Below are positions 1 through 6,275 of a stretch of DNA of 6,711 nt, piece by piece. How positions within the stretch are numbered: the first letter of the stretch is position 1; every line of letters begins with the position of its first letter. The notes below the pieces were generated by a model. That model did no database searches and had not been told where the DNA came from. It was given only the letters and a program-made list of their open reading frames with translations. Made by a program: the position numbers and the translations under genes. The stretch lies in the NCBI GenBank assembly GCA_026713745.1, contig JAPONU010000375.1, positions 1 to 6,711 on the forward strand. The letters are read 5' to 3'. The stretch comes from a bacterium. GTDB lineage: Bacteria; Actinomycetota; Acidimicrobiia; Acidimicrobiales; CATQHL01.

Positions 1-834
1 GCCCGGGACGAGACGGCGGTCCACGAACAACTCCACCGAGTCCGACACGGCGTTGGGGGTGACGCCGCCCTGGACCACTGTCGGGGTACAGGAGCCCGCA
101 CCCAGCAGGTGGTGATGACGTTGCTCGATGTCGTCGCGGTATTCCTCCAGCGCCTGAAGCACCCAGAGCAGGCCCCACGTGGGATTGATGCCCAGATGGC
201 TTCGGCTGGCGTGGATGGACCGCCCCTGCAGGCGGACCCGCAGCGGCAGCAGGCCCCGCGTTGCCGCGGCGATGCGCAGATCGGTCGGCTCGGTCACGAT
301 CCCGAAGTCGCCGGTGTAACCGGCCTCCAGCAGCGACAAGGTTCCGGGCTCGGCCCGCTCCTCACCGGCTGCGAAGTGCAGGACCAGCGACCCCTCGAGG
401 CGGTCGAGTTGAGTGGCGAGGTGGTGGGCCACACCGATCTGGACGGCCAGTCCGGCCTTCATGTCGCAGGTGCCGCGCCCGTACATGTACCCGTCCCGCA
501 CCTCCGCCCCGAACGGGTCCGACGTCCACTCCGTCTCGTCATCGATCGGCACGGTGTCCAGGTGGCCGTTCAGGATGAGCGTCGGGCCGCCGCCCCGCCC
601 CCGGAGGATGGCGCCCACGGAGTGGCGACCCGGCAGCGACTCCACCAGCTCGGCCTCGAGCGGCGTGCCGTCGAAGTACGCCGCGACCCGGCGGGCCACG
701 TTGGATTCGAAGGCACCCGGATTGGTGCTCGGGATCCGCACCAGGTCGGCGAGAACATCGACGAGGTATCCCGCAGAGAGTGGGTCCCGCCCGTTCGGGG
801 GAGCAGGCGGTGCATCGTGCCGTGTCGTGCTCAT
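1..834 (-). CDS. M20 family zinc metallopeptidase/amidohydrolase (ArgE/DapE/ACY1/CPG2 type), 3'-truncated by window edge
   Basis: This gene encodes the first 278 residues of a cytosolic dinuclear-zinc hydrolase of the family that cleaves N-acyl or N-carbamoyl amino acids and small peptides. My translation shows GHLDTVP (H91, D93), then GTCDMKAG (D124, bridging Asp), then AAGEERAEPGT (catalytic E158, metal ligand E159), then TEPT (E182). The inserted dimerisation/lid domain begins around residue 190 and carries RSIHAS with H208, matching the lid His seen in the family. The last zinc His lies beyond the window; family members are usually about 380-430 residues. No signal peptide is visible. The ATG overlaps the stop of the upstream deaminase gene by ATGA. 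An AGGAGG site (845-850) sits 10 bases before it, so the two are probably translationally coupled. The family is certain; the substrate (N-acyl amino acid, carbamoyl compound or dipeptide) is not determined. Confidence 0.93.
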   Translation of the reverse strand, partial: MSTTRHDAPPAPPNGRDPLSAGYLVDVLADLVRIPSTNPGAFESNVARRVAAYFDGTPLEAELVESLPGRHSVGAILRGRGGGPTLILNGHLDTVPIDDETEWTSDPFGAEVRDGYMYGRGTCDMKAGLAVQIGVAHHLATQLDRLEGSLVLHFAAGEERAEPGTLSLLEAGYTGDFGIVTEPTDLRIAAATRGLLPLRVRLQGRSIHASRSHLGINPTWGLLWVLQALEEYRDDIEQRHHHLLGAGSCTPTVVQGGVTPNAVSDSVELFVDRRLVPG

Positions 835-1889
835 TGGTTGCCGTCCTCCTGAGTCGCTCTGCCCTGTTGGCCCTGCATGTGGGCGTCGATCCGGCGGTGA
901 AGGCTCGCCGCCCGATCCCGGTCACAGAATGCGGCGTCGATGGCCCTCCGTGTGGCCGCCTCGACGTCCGTGAGGTTCCAGTCGAGGGATCGACTCACCT
1001 CTGCGAACTCGCCGCTCAGCGTGACCTTCATGGCCTTCGGGTCGTCGGAGTTGATCGTCACCGGCACGCCGGCCTCGATGAGCGGGCCGACGGGGTGGTG
1101 GTCGATGTCGGGGTACATCCCGGTGATGACGTTGGACGTGGGCGTGACGTTCAGCGTGATCTCCTGCTCGCCCAAATGTTCCTGCAGTGCCGGGTCCTCG
1201 ATCGATCGCACGCCATGATCGACGCGATCCAGGTGTAGGTGCTCCAGCGCGTCCCACACCCCCTCGGGCCCCGAGGATTCTCCGGCGTGCGCGGTGCGCC
1301 CGAACCCCAGGTCGGCGGCGCGGGCGTAGACCTCGGTGAACTTCGGCGAGGTCCGGCCCAGCAACTCTTCGTTGCCGTCGAGGCCAAGGCCGACGACGCG
1401 GGACGGACCACTCGTCCCGAGCCATTCCACGAGCCCCATCGCCCACTCCGGCGACTGCTCCCGGCTGATGGAGGGCGTGAGCCGGCAGTCGGCGTGGCCG
1501 TCGCGGTGTGCCCGTTCGAATCCGGCTGCCAGCGCTTCGATGAGCGGCTCTCGCTGGATGTGCGTCCAGTAGCGGGGCCCGCAGAGGACCTCGGCGTAGA
1601 CGATCCCGTCCTCGCTCAACTGCGCCGCGGTGTCGTAGGCCAGTTGCTCGGCGATCTCGGTGGTGCGCAGCAGGTCGCACCACCACTCGTAGACCGTCAG
1701 GAAGTCGGCCAGTGTCGCGTAGTCGAACAGCGATTCGGCTGCTCGGAGCATCGGGACACCGAACCGGGCGGCCAGTTCTTCGATCCGCTCGGCGCTCAAG
1801 CAGGCCTCGACGTGGACGTGCAGTTCCACCTTGGGGAATGCCCGGATCACGTCGATCCCCGGTGCGATGCCTCCGTCGGACGTTGTCAT
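831..1889 (-). CDS. Adenosine deaminase-superfamily metal-dependent aminohydrolase
   Basis: This is a full-length (352 residues) TIM-barrel deaminase of the ADA/AMP-deaminase type, which hydrolyses an amino group off a purine or similar heterocycle using one zinc. All metal and catalytic motifs are present: KVELHVH (H24, H26), HAGE (H201, catalytic E204), DHG (H225) and NSDDP (D282, D283). PTSN and LGLDGNE are also present. The substrate-contact motif after HxH is unusual: it reads VEACL, where adenosine deaminases normally have an acidic residue followed by Gly (LEG/LDG). This may alter the sugar or ring pocket. I chose the ATG at 1889 because GAGGAG (1897-1902) lies 7 bases before it; the overlapping GTG at 1892 would leave only 4. 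The gene lies 42 bases downstream of the LysR gene and overlaps the M20 gene by ATGA. Superfamily is secure. Adenosine, adenine and other amino-heterocycles remain possible substrates; I would not name it add. Confidence 0.92.
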   Translation of the reverse strand: MTTSDGGIAPGIDVIRAFPKVELHVHVEACLSAERIEELAARFGVPMLRAAESLFDYATLADFLTVYEWWCDLLRTTEIAEQLAYDTAAQLSEDGIVYAEVLCGPRYWTHIQREPLIEALAAGFERAHRDGHADCRLTPSISREQSPEWAMGLVEWLGTSGPSRVVGLGLDGNEELLGRTSPKFTEVYARAADLGFGRTAHAGESSGPEGVWDALEHLHLDRVDHGVRSIEDPALQEHLGEQEITLNVTPTSNVITGMYPDIDHHPVGPLIEAGVPVTINSDDPKAMKVTLSGEFAEVSRSLDWNLTDVEAATRRAIDAAFCDRDRAASLHRRIDAHMQGQQGRATQEDGNQ

Positions 1890-1931
1890 CACTGCACTCC
1901 TCGGTGTCGGGCGTTTCGGTCGTCGGGCGCG

Positions 1932-2840
1932 CTAACCACCGGGTAGGACCACGGCGTGGGCGGGCAGGGAAGGCATCGGTCCACGGCTGAGCAGTTCGAC
2001 GAAGGTGGCCGCGGGCGCCGAGAGAGCCGAGCGCGCGAAGACGGTGAGCTCCCAGGCGACGGGTGGGTCAAGCAGGCGTGCCGTGTGGGCGAGTTCCTCG
2101 GGCACGTTGGCCGACGGCACCAGCACCGCGCCGAGCCCCGCCGCCGCCAGCCGCACCGCCGCCTGCACCTGCGAGGTGAGGACGGCCTTGCGCGGACGGA
2201 AACCGGCCAGAGCACACGCGGTGGCGACGTAGTCCGCGAGTCCCTGGGAGGGTTCGTAGAGGATCCAGTTGCGGTCCGCCAGCTCACGCAGCGCCACCGG
2301 GCCGTCCCCGTTGGCAAGCGGGTCGTTCGGTGGAAGCACGACCACGAATTGCTCCCATCCCAGGGACACCACCGGCCCCGACCAGTTCGGCGGCCGAACG
2401 CCGATGGCCAGGTCGCCGACCCCCATCGCCACCGACTCGTTCATCGTGGCCTGTAGCGCGAACTCGTGGAGCTGGATGGCCACCTGCGGGTGTTCCTCCT
2501 GCCAGTGCCGGAGCGGGTCGATGAGCATCGAGTCCACCAGCGTGGGCAGCGTCGCCACCTCCAGGACGCCGACGTCGAACCCGGCGATGGTCCTGGCCTG
2601 CCGGGTGAGCCGGTCGGCTGCGGCGAGTGCCCCGCGGGCGTCGCCCAGCAGGGCGCGGCCCAGGGGAGTGGGTTGAACGCCCCGGCGCAGCCGTTCGAGC
2701 AGGCGGCTGCCGAAGAACTGCTCCAGTGCCCGCAGCTGCTGGGACAGCGCCGGTTGCGAGACTCCCAGCCGCCTTGCCCCCGCGGTCACTGATCCCTCGT
2801 CCACCACCGTGACCCAGGCGCGGAGATGCCGGAGGTTCAC
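1932..2840 (-). CDS. LysR-type transcriptional regulator
   Basis: This encodes a 302-residue LysR-family regulator if translation starts at GTG 2840. The N-terminal winged helix-turn-helix is clear: residues 1-60 contain NLRHLRAW, GSVTAGARRLGVSQPALSQQ and LEQFFGSRLLER, followed by the usual PTPLGRALL segment. The rest is a periplasmic-binding-protein-like effector domain (about 90-295), with VGDLAIGVRP and GLGAVLVPSANV typical of it. The start is uncertain. The frame stays open to 3056, but that part runs antisense into the neighbouring coding region. ATG 2927 (331 residues, preceded by AAAGGTG) and GTG 2888 are alternatives. I prefer 2840 because LysR proteins usually begin just before the LRHLR helix, the length fits, and 2841-2927 is visibly AT-richer and contains promoter-like elements. 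Its weakness is the lack of a clear ribosome site. The gene is divergent from the cyclase operon and upstream of the deaminase, so it probably controls both arms in response to a pathway metabolite. Confidence 0.92.
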   Translation of the reverse strand: MNLRHLRAWVTVVDEGSVTAGARRLGVSQPALSQQLRALEQFFGSRLLERLRRGVQPTPLGRALLGDARGALAAADRLTRQARTIAGFDVGVLEVATLPTLVDSMLIDPLRHWQEEHPQVAIQLHEFALQATMNESVAMGVGDLAIGVRPPNWSGPVVSLGWEQFVVVLPPNDPLANGDGPVALRELADRNWILYEPSQGLADYVATACALAGFRPRKAVLTSQVQAAVRLAAAGLGAVLVPSANVPEELAHTARLLDPPVAWELTVFARSALSAPAATFVELLSRGPMPSLPAHAVVLPGG

Positions 2841-2894
2841 CGCGTCGGTGTTGGGCAGCTCTGGTATTAGGGTTTGCTTATCGTTCACATCAGG

Positions 2895-2923
2895 ATTGTG
2901 TCCTTGAATAATGTCACCGTCAA
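2895..2923 (-). promoter_or_regulatory. Candidate sigma-70-type promoter for the LysR gene
   Basis: On the minus strand TTGACG (plus-strand 2918-2923) is followed after exactly 17 bases by CACAAT (2895-2900). The -35 matches 5 of 6 consensus bases and the -10 matches 4 of 6. Transcription would start near 2887-2889, leaving a leader of about 48 bases before GTG 2840. It would start almost on GTG 2888, which would then be a leaderless start. If used, this promoter excludes ATG 2927 as the LysR start. Confidence 0.45.
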
Positions 2924-2924
2924 G
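2903..2924. promoter_or_regulatory. Inverted repeat, candidate LysR-protein operator
   Basis: CTTGA (2903-2907) and TCAAG (2920-2924) form perfect 5-base arms around a 12-base spacer. The repeat covers the -35 and most of the spacer of the candidate LysR promoter. Binding there would block the regulator's own transcription while placing it upstream of the cyclase gene. It is not an exact T-N11-A LysR box, and short arms can occur by chance. Confidence 0.4.
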
Positions 2925-2957
2925 CATACGCTGCACCTTTGACCGCATCCGATGACC

Positions 2958-2963
2958 AGGAGG
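2958..2963 (+). promoter_or_regulatory. Ribosome binding site of the cyclase-family gene
   Basis: A perfect AGGAGG lies 7 bases before ATG 2971. It fixes the start of the first gene of the plus-strand operon. Confidence 0.8.
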
Positions 2964-2970
2964 GGGCCAC

Positions 2971-3993
2971 ATGTGTGGCGTGAACGACACTGCACTCGCT
3001 GAGCAGATCGCGGGCCTCGACGTAGATCTCGACGCCGTCGAAGAGACCGTCGACATCGAGTTGCAGCCCGAGCCGCTGTTCGAGAAGAACGGTCACAAGG
3101 TGTCCAAGAGCCCGTGGGGACCCGACGACGAGATCGGGCGGCTGAACTGGGTGACGCCCGATTCCGTGGGGGCGATCATGGCCCGCCTGAACGGCACCAA
3201 GGTCTTCGACCTCTCCGTGGAGTACTGGTCGGGCATGCCGTCATGGACCGAGGCGGGCGATCCCCCGTTCAGCATCTGGATGACCCACACCCCGAGCGGG
3301 TCGATCCTCGACGGGCGCTCGGGCTACGGGCCCGAGATCCACAAGGAGTACGCCTACTCCGGCGACTCCATCTCGATGTACACCCACTGCGGCACCCACA
3401 TCGACACGCTCAACCACATGGGGTATTACGAGACGTTCTGGAACGGCTGGACCCAGGACCAGCACCTGGGCTCCATGGTGTGGACCAAGGGCGGCACCGA
3501 TCGCTTCCCGCCGATCATCGCCCGGGGCGTGATGTTGGACGTGGCTGCCATGCACGGTGTGGACATCCTCGAGCCCCACTACGAGATCGACTCGAAGGAC
3601 ATCGCCGAAACCGCCCGCAAGCAGGGCACCGAGTTGCGCAAGGGCGACGTGGTGCTGATCCGCACCGGGCGGATGAACATGTGGCCCGAGATCGAATACC
3701 TGTCGGCCTCGCCGGGGATCAATGTCGACGCTGCCCGCTATCTCTGCGAGGAGACCGGGGCGATGTGCATCGCCGGCGACAACATCGGCCTCGAGCCCCA
3801 GCCCTACTACGGCCAGTACGCCCCGGTGCACTGCTACATGTTCGCCACCGCCGGCGCGATGATCATCGAGGTCTGCAACATGCAGGAGATCGCGGCGGAG
3901 GAGGTGTACGAGTTCGCCTTCCTGGGCTTCCCGATGCGGATCCGCGGCGCAACCGGCGCCCCCATGCCGTCAGTGGCCGTGCCGCTGCGCTGA
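2971..3993 (+). CDS. Cyclase family protein (PF04199), metal-dependent amidohydrolase related to kynurenine formamidase and isatin hydrolase
   Basis: This 340-residue protein belongs to the 'putative cyclase' family, whose characterised members are metal-dependent hydrolases of N-formyl or cyclic amides (kynurenine formamidase, isatin hydrolase). The signature HxGTHxDxxxH is intact as HCGTHIDTLNH (H139, H143, D145, H149). The C-terminal pair expected in this fold is visible as H267 in APVHCYMF and E280 in AMIIE. GDVVLIRTGR (215-224) and AGDNIGLE are also conserved-looking. Before the core sits SPWGPDDEIGRLNWVTP (47-63), the WGPDDE-type entry motif of the longer subfamily, preceded by an acidic stretch of about 40 residues with no signal peptide or membrane segment. 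The start is fixed by AGGAGG at 2958. It is the first gene of the plus-strand operon, 4 bases before the VOC gene. Hydrolytic ring opening or amide cleavage of a small molecule is likely; the substrate is unknown. Confidence 0.93.
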   Translation: MCGVNDTALAEQIAGLDVDLDAVEETVDIELQPEPLFEKNGHKVSKSPWGPDDEIGRLNWVTPDSVGAIMARLNGTKVFDLSVEYWSGMPSWTEAGDPPFSIWMTHTPSGSILDGRSGYGPEIHKEYAYSGDSISMYTHCGTHIDTLNHMGYYETFWNGWTQDQHLGSMVWTKGGTDRFPPIIARGVMLDVAAMHGVDILEPHYEIDSKDIAETARKQGTELRKGDVVLIRTGRMNMWPEIEYLSASPGINVDAARYLCEETGAMCIAGDNIGLEPQPYYGQYAPVHCYMFATAGAMIIEVCNMQEIAAEEVYEFAFLGFPMRIRGATGAPMPSVAVPLR

Positions 3994-3997
3994 GGCC

Positions 3998-4483
3998 ATG
4001 CTCAAGCTCAAACGCCTCGACAACATGGACATCGTCGTGAACGACTTCGCGACGATGGTCGACTTCTACCGCAACGTGCTGGGCCTGCCGCTGCACCCGC
4101 ACGGCTACGAGCCGGAGAAGGGCTGGGCCATGTTCATGTGCGGCGACGTGGACCTGGTGCTGCTCTCGGTACCCGACGCCGACCGCGGTGAGCGCCGGCG
4201 CACCGCCAACTACAACGAGGACCCTGCCGGCGTGCACTCCTTCGCCGCGGAAGTGGACGACATCGACGAGGCCATCGCCGCGCTCGACCGCCACGGGATC
4301 ACCTGGGCGGGCGAGACCAACATCTACGGCGCCGGGGAGTTCCTCGGCGAGGTGCCCGGGGACGATTTCGCCGGGATCTGGTACAAGTTCCGCTCCTTCT
4401 ACGACCCCGAGGGGAACGTGATGCACATCTGCGAGGTGCACCCGCCCGCCGGTTTCGACCGCACCGCCGCCGGGAGGTCGTGA
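3998..4483 (+). CDS. VOC superfamily (glyoxalase/bleomycin resistance/extradiol dioxygenase fold) protein
   Basis: This 161-residue protein shows the paired beta-alpha-beta-beta-beta modules of the VOC fold. Module one is LDNMDIVVNDF then VDFYRNVLGLPL (about 7-60); module two is GVHSFAAEVDDIDEAIAAL then SFYDPEGNVMHICEV (about 78-138). Family members bind a divalent metal through His/Glu at four positions, one per module end. By eye these read N9, V54, H80 and H133, so only H80 is the usual residue; the Glu after DPEGN is replaced by His. The metal set may be rearranged or lost, so glyoxalase, epimerase or extradiol dioxygenase activity should not be assumed. A binding or isomerase role is equally possible. 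The ATG lies 4 bases after the cyclase stop with only a weak GAGG before it, suggesting translational coupling. Its stop is 1 base before the next start. Confidence 0.9.
   Translation: MLKLKRLDNMDIVVNDFATMVDFYRNVLGLPLHPHGYEPEKGWAMFMCGDVDLVLLSVPDADRGERRRTANYNEDPAGVHSFAAEVDDIDEAIAALDRHGITWAGETNIYGAGEFLGEVPGDDFAGIWYKFRSFYDPEGNVMHICEVHPPAGFDRTAAGRS
4472..4477 (+). promoter_or_regulatory. Ribosome binding site deciding a GTG start
   Basis: GGGAGG inside the end of the VOC gene lies 7 bases before GTG 4485. It supports that non-ATG codon as the start of the NodB-fold hydrolase gene. Confidence 0.65.
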
Positions 4484-4484
4484 C

Positions 4485-5405
4485 GTGGTCGCGCTGCCAC
4501 GCCTGACGTTCTGCCTGACGGTCGGAATGGATGCGCTGTCGCTGTGGATCACCTCCTTCCGCAGCACCAACGCCAGCATGATCTCCCGCGGCGAGATGGA
4601 GGTCCCGGGCACCCACCGGGTGCTGGAACTCCTGGACCGTTACGACATCCGCTCCACGTTCCTGGTGCCGGGCCACACGGCGCTGGCCTATCCGGACCTC
4701 ATCCGGGAGATCGTGGACCGGGGTCACGAGTTGGCCTACCACGGCTGGATGCACGAGGACGTCCGTGACTTCGACGTGGCCGGCCAGCGCCGCATCATCG
4801 AGCGCGGCCTGGAGGCGCTCGACCTCGTTGCCGGCGTGCGCCCACGTGGCCACGTGTCGCCGGCCTGGAACATGAGCGAGCACACCATCGAGATCATCGA
4901 GGAGTTCGGCTTCGACTTCGACGGCAGCCGCATGTCCACCGACATGATGCCGGTGTACGTGCGCAAGGGTGACCGCTGGCTGACCGACGGCGCCTACCAG
5001 TTCGGCGAGTTGACCGACATCGTGGGCATCCCGGTGGCCTGGCCGATGGACGACGTGCCGATCTTCGAGTTCGTCTGGGGCCAGATCCCCGGCCTGGCGC
5101 CCCCGTCGGTGGCCGAGGAGATGTGGACCGGCGAGTTCGACTACGCCTACGACAGCTGCCCCGGCGGCGTCTACAACCTCACGATCCATCCGCAGGTCAT
5201 CGGGCGCGGCTCGCGGCTGCGGATGCTCGAGCGTGTGGTGAGTCGGGCCGCCGAGCATCCCGACGTGGTCTTCTCGCGCCAGTCGGAGTACGTGGACGCC
5301 TGGCGGGCCCTGAACCCGCGCGAGCAGTGGCGGGCCCAGAACCCCGAACTTGCCGGCGACGGTTCGATCCGGGTGCTCCCGTCGATGGCCGACGACGAGG
5401 AGTGA
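4485..5405 (+). CDS. Polysaccharide deacetylase (NodB-fold) family hydrolase, PuuE/HpPgdA/cyclic-imide-hydrolase-like
   Basis: This 306-residue protein has the NodB-homology barrel used by carbohydrate-esterase-4 enzymes and by cytosolic relatives acting on small amides (PuuE-type allantoinase, cyclic imide hydrolase). Visible elements in order are LTFCLTVGMDALSLW (7-21, motif 1), STFLVPGHTA (57-66), HELAYHGWMHED (motif 2, H86 and H90), RGHVSPAWNMS (121-131) and NLTIHPQVIGRGSRLRMLE (231-249, H235). Probable metal ligands are D16, H86 and H90. Motif 1 has Asp-Ala where many members have two acidic residues, so the usual catalytic base position deserves checking. There is no signal peptide, transmembrane helix or wall-binding domain, so an exported polysaccharide deacetylase is unlikely. 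Its place next to the cyclase-family hydrolase favours a soluble C-N hydrolase acting on a small cyclic amide or imide; this is inference. The GTG start is supported by GGGAGG at 4472. Confidence 0.92.
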   Translation: MVALPRLTFCLTVGMDALSLWITSFRSTNASMISRGEMEVPGTHRVLELLDRYDIRSTFLVPGHTALAYPDLIREIVDRGHELAYHGWMHEDVRDFDVAGQRRIIERGLEALDLVAGVRPRGHVSPAWNMSEHTIEIIEEFGFDFDGSRMSTDMMPVYVRKGDRWLTDGAYQFGELTDIVGIPVAWPMDDVPIFEFVWGQIPGLAPPSVAEEMWTGEFDYAYDSCPGGVYNLTIHPQVIGRGSRLRMLERVVSRAAEHPDVVFSRQSEYVDAWRALNPREQWRAQNPELAGDGSIRVLPSMADDEE

Positions 5406-5471
5406 CGGCCGCGAGCGCCCGGGTGTTCTGAGCAGTTCGATGGCAGCGTTGCCGCGATCGCTGGGCAGTGG

Positions 5472-5491
5472 ATTTCGGCCTCCGCCGGAAT
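5472..5491. repeat. REP-like hairpin, probable dispersed intergenic repeat
   Basis: ATTTCGGC (5472-5479) and GCCGGAAT (5484-5491) pair as an 8-base stem with one G-T pair around a CTCC loop. The opposite strand reads GTCATTCCGGCGGAGGCCG, close to the common dispersed element whose read-through translation is VIPAKAGIH-like; here the minus frame gives VIPAEAEIH. There is no T-run, so an intrinsic terminator is not supported. It sits between two operon genes and touches the start codon of the next one. Copy number cannot be judged from one window. Confidence 0.6.
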
Positions 5492-6275
5492 GACAGGAGA
5501 GGTGGTCGGCAGCATCACTCGTCGGATTCCTCGACGTGTCCTCGTCGCCGGCGGGACCGGCGCCATCGGAGGTGCCGTCGTGGAGTTGCTCCGCCACGAC
5601 GGAGCTGAGGTCTTCCTCACCGGCCGGAATCGCGAGCGCGCTGAGGCGTTGGCGCAGCAGACCGGGGCGCGTTTCGTCGCCGGCGATGTGCGCGAACCGG
5701 GCGCGGTCGACGCGATCGTGGCGGAGGCGCTGGCGACCCTCGGTGGCCTCGACGGGTTGGTTCTCGCCGCCGGTGTGCTGCACAGGGCCCCGCTGCCGGA
5801 GACCACTGACGCTGCCTGGGATGCGGTGATCGAGACGAATGTCGTCGCCCCCTTCCTGTTCGCCCGCGCCTGCCTCGATGCCCTCAGTGACGGTGGCGGA
5901 GCGATCGTGGCGATCGCCTCGGGTGCCGCCGACTGGCCCGAAGCCGAACTCGGGGCGTACTCGGTGTCCAAGAGGGCGCTGCTGTGGATGACGCGGATGC
6001 TCGCCGTGGAGGGAGCGACCCGCGGCGTCAGGGCCAACGCGGTCTGTCCGGGCCACACGGCCGCCGGCATGGGATCGGTGGTCGTCGCTGGAGCGGCTCT
6101 CGAGGACGGCATGCCGCCCCCCGTGCCGCCCTCTGGTACCCACACCACCGCGACCGAGGTCGCCGAGGCGGTTGCCTACCTGCTCTCCGATGCCGCCGCC
6201 GGCAGTACCGGCGCGACACTGTCGGTCGACGGGGGGATGCTGGCCGCGCTGCGCGCCGTGCGGGTGCGGCAATGA
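5490..6275 (+). CDS. Short-chain dehydrogenase/reductase (classical SDR), first of a pair
   Basis: This is a complete 261-residue classical SDR, an NAD(P)-dependent oxidoreductase of alcohols or ketones. It has the cofactor motif AGGTGAIGG (20-28), then TGRNRER after beta 2 (R46 and R48 hint at NADP), GDV (65-67) and LAAG (92-95). The full catalytic tetrad follows: N117, S144, Y157 and K161 in YSVSK. CPG (186-188) and the C-terminal SVDGG (245-249) complete the pattern, and length matches the family. The start is uncertain. ATG 5490 overlaps the edge of a hairpin repeat, while GTG 5502 has AGGAG only 2 bases before it. Either leaves 10-14 extra residues before the first strand. It lies 84 bases after the deacetylase-like gene, with no terminator visible, and overlaps the next SDR by ATGA. 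The substrate is not predictable; an oxidation or reduction step in the same pathway is inferred. Confidence 0.93.
   Translation: MTGEVVGSITRRIPRRVLVAGGTGAIGGAVVELLRHDGAEVFLTGRNRERAEALAQQTGARFVAGDVREPGAVDAIVAEALATLGGLDGLVLAAGVLHRAPLPETTDAAWDAVIETNVVAPFLFARACLDALSDGGGAIVAIASGAADWPEAELGAYSVSKRALLWMTRMLAVEGATRGVRANAVCPGHTAAGMGSVVVAGAALEDGMPPPVPPSGTHTTATEVAEAVAYLLSDAAAGSTGATLSVDGGMLAALRAVRVRQ

Larger units (their letters stand above)
2841..2970. promoter_or_regulatory. Divergent control region between the LysR gene and the cyclase operon
   Basis: This 130-base gap is visibly AT-richer than the surrounding genes, most clearly at 2861-2915. It separates two outward-facing operons, the classic layout for a LysR regulator and its target. 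It contains a minus-strand promoter candidate, an inverted repeat and the cyclase ribosome site, listed separately. I see no convincing plus-strand -10/-35 pair; a weak native promoter would fit an activator-dependent operon, but that is inference. Confidence 0.6.

Noticed and set aside
109..852. Plus-strand open frame opposite the M20 gene
   Set aside because: The minus strand encodes a clear M20 zinc hydrolase with all metal motifs up to the window edge; the plus frame shows no recognisable domain.
1893..1931. Separate promoter or terminator in the gap between the LysR gene and the deaminase
   Set aside because: The gap is only 39 bases and holds just the deaminase ribosome site; no hairpin or promoter boxes were seen.
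1239..1946. Plus-strand open frame of 235 codons opposite the deaminase
   Set aside because: It is a shadow of the ADA-superfamily gene, with no ribosome site or domain.
2841..3056. N-terminal extension of the LysR frame up to 3056
   Set aside because: The first part lies antisense to the cyclase gene and its ribosome site. LysR proteins normally start just before the LRHLR helix, and the region holds promoter-like, AT-richer sequence.
5454..5461. GCGATCGC octamer, resembling the HIP1 palindrome
   Set aside because: I noticed only this one, by eye, and an isolated octamer of this composition is expected by chance in GC-rich DNA.
5472..5491. Intrinsic terminator between the deacetylase-like gene and the SDR pair
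   Set aside because: The hairpin has no following T-run on either strand and matches a dispersed repeat type better, so the operon may continue through it.
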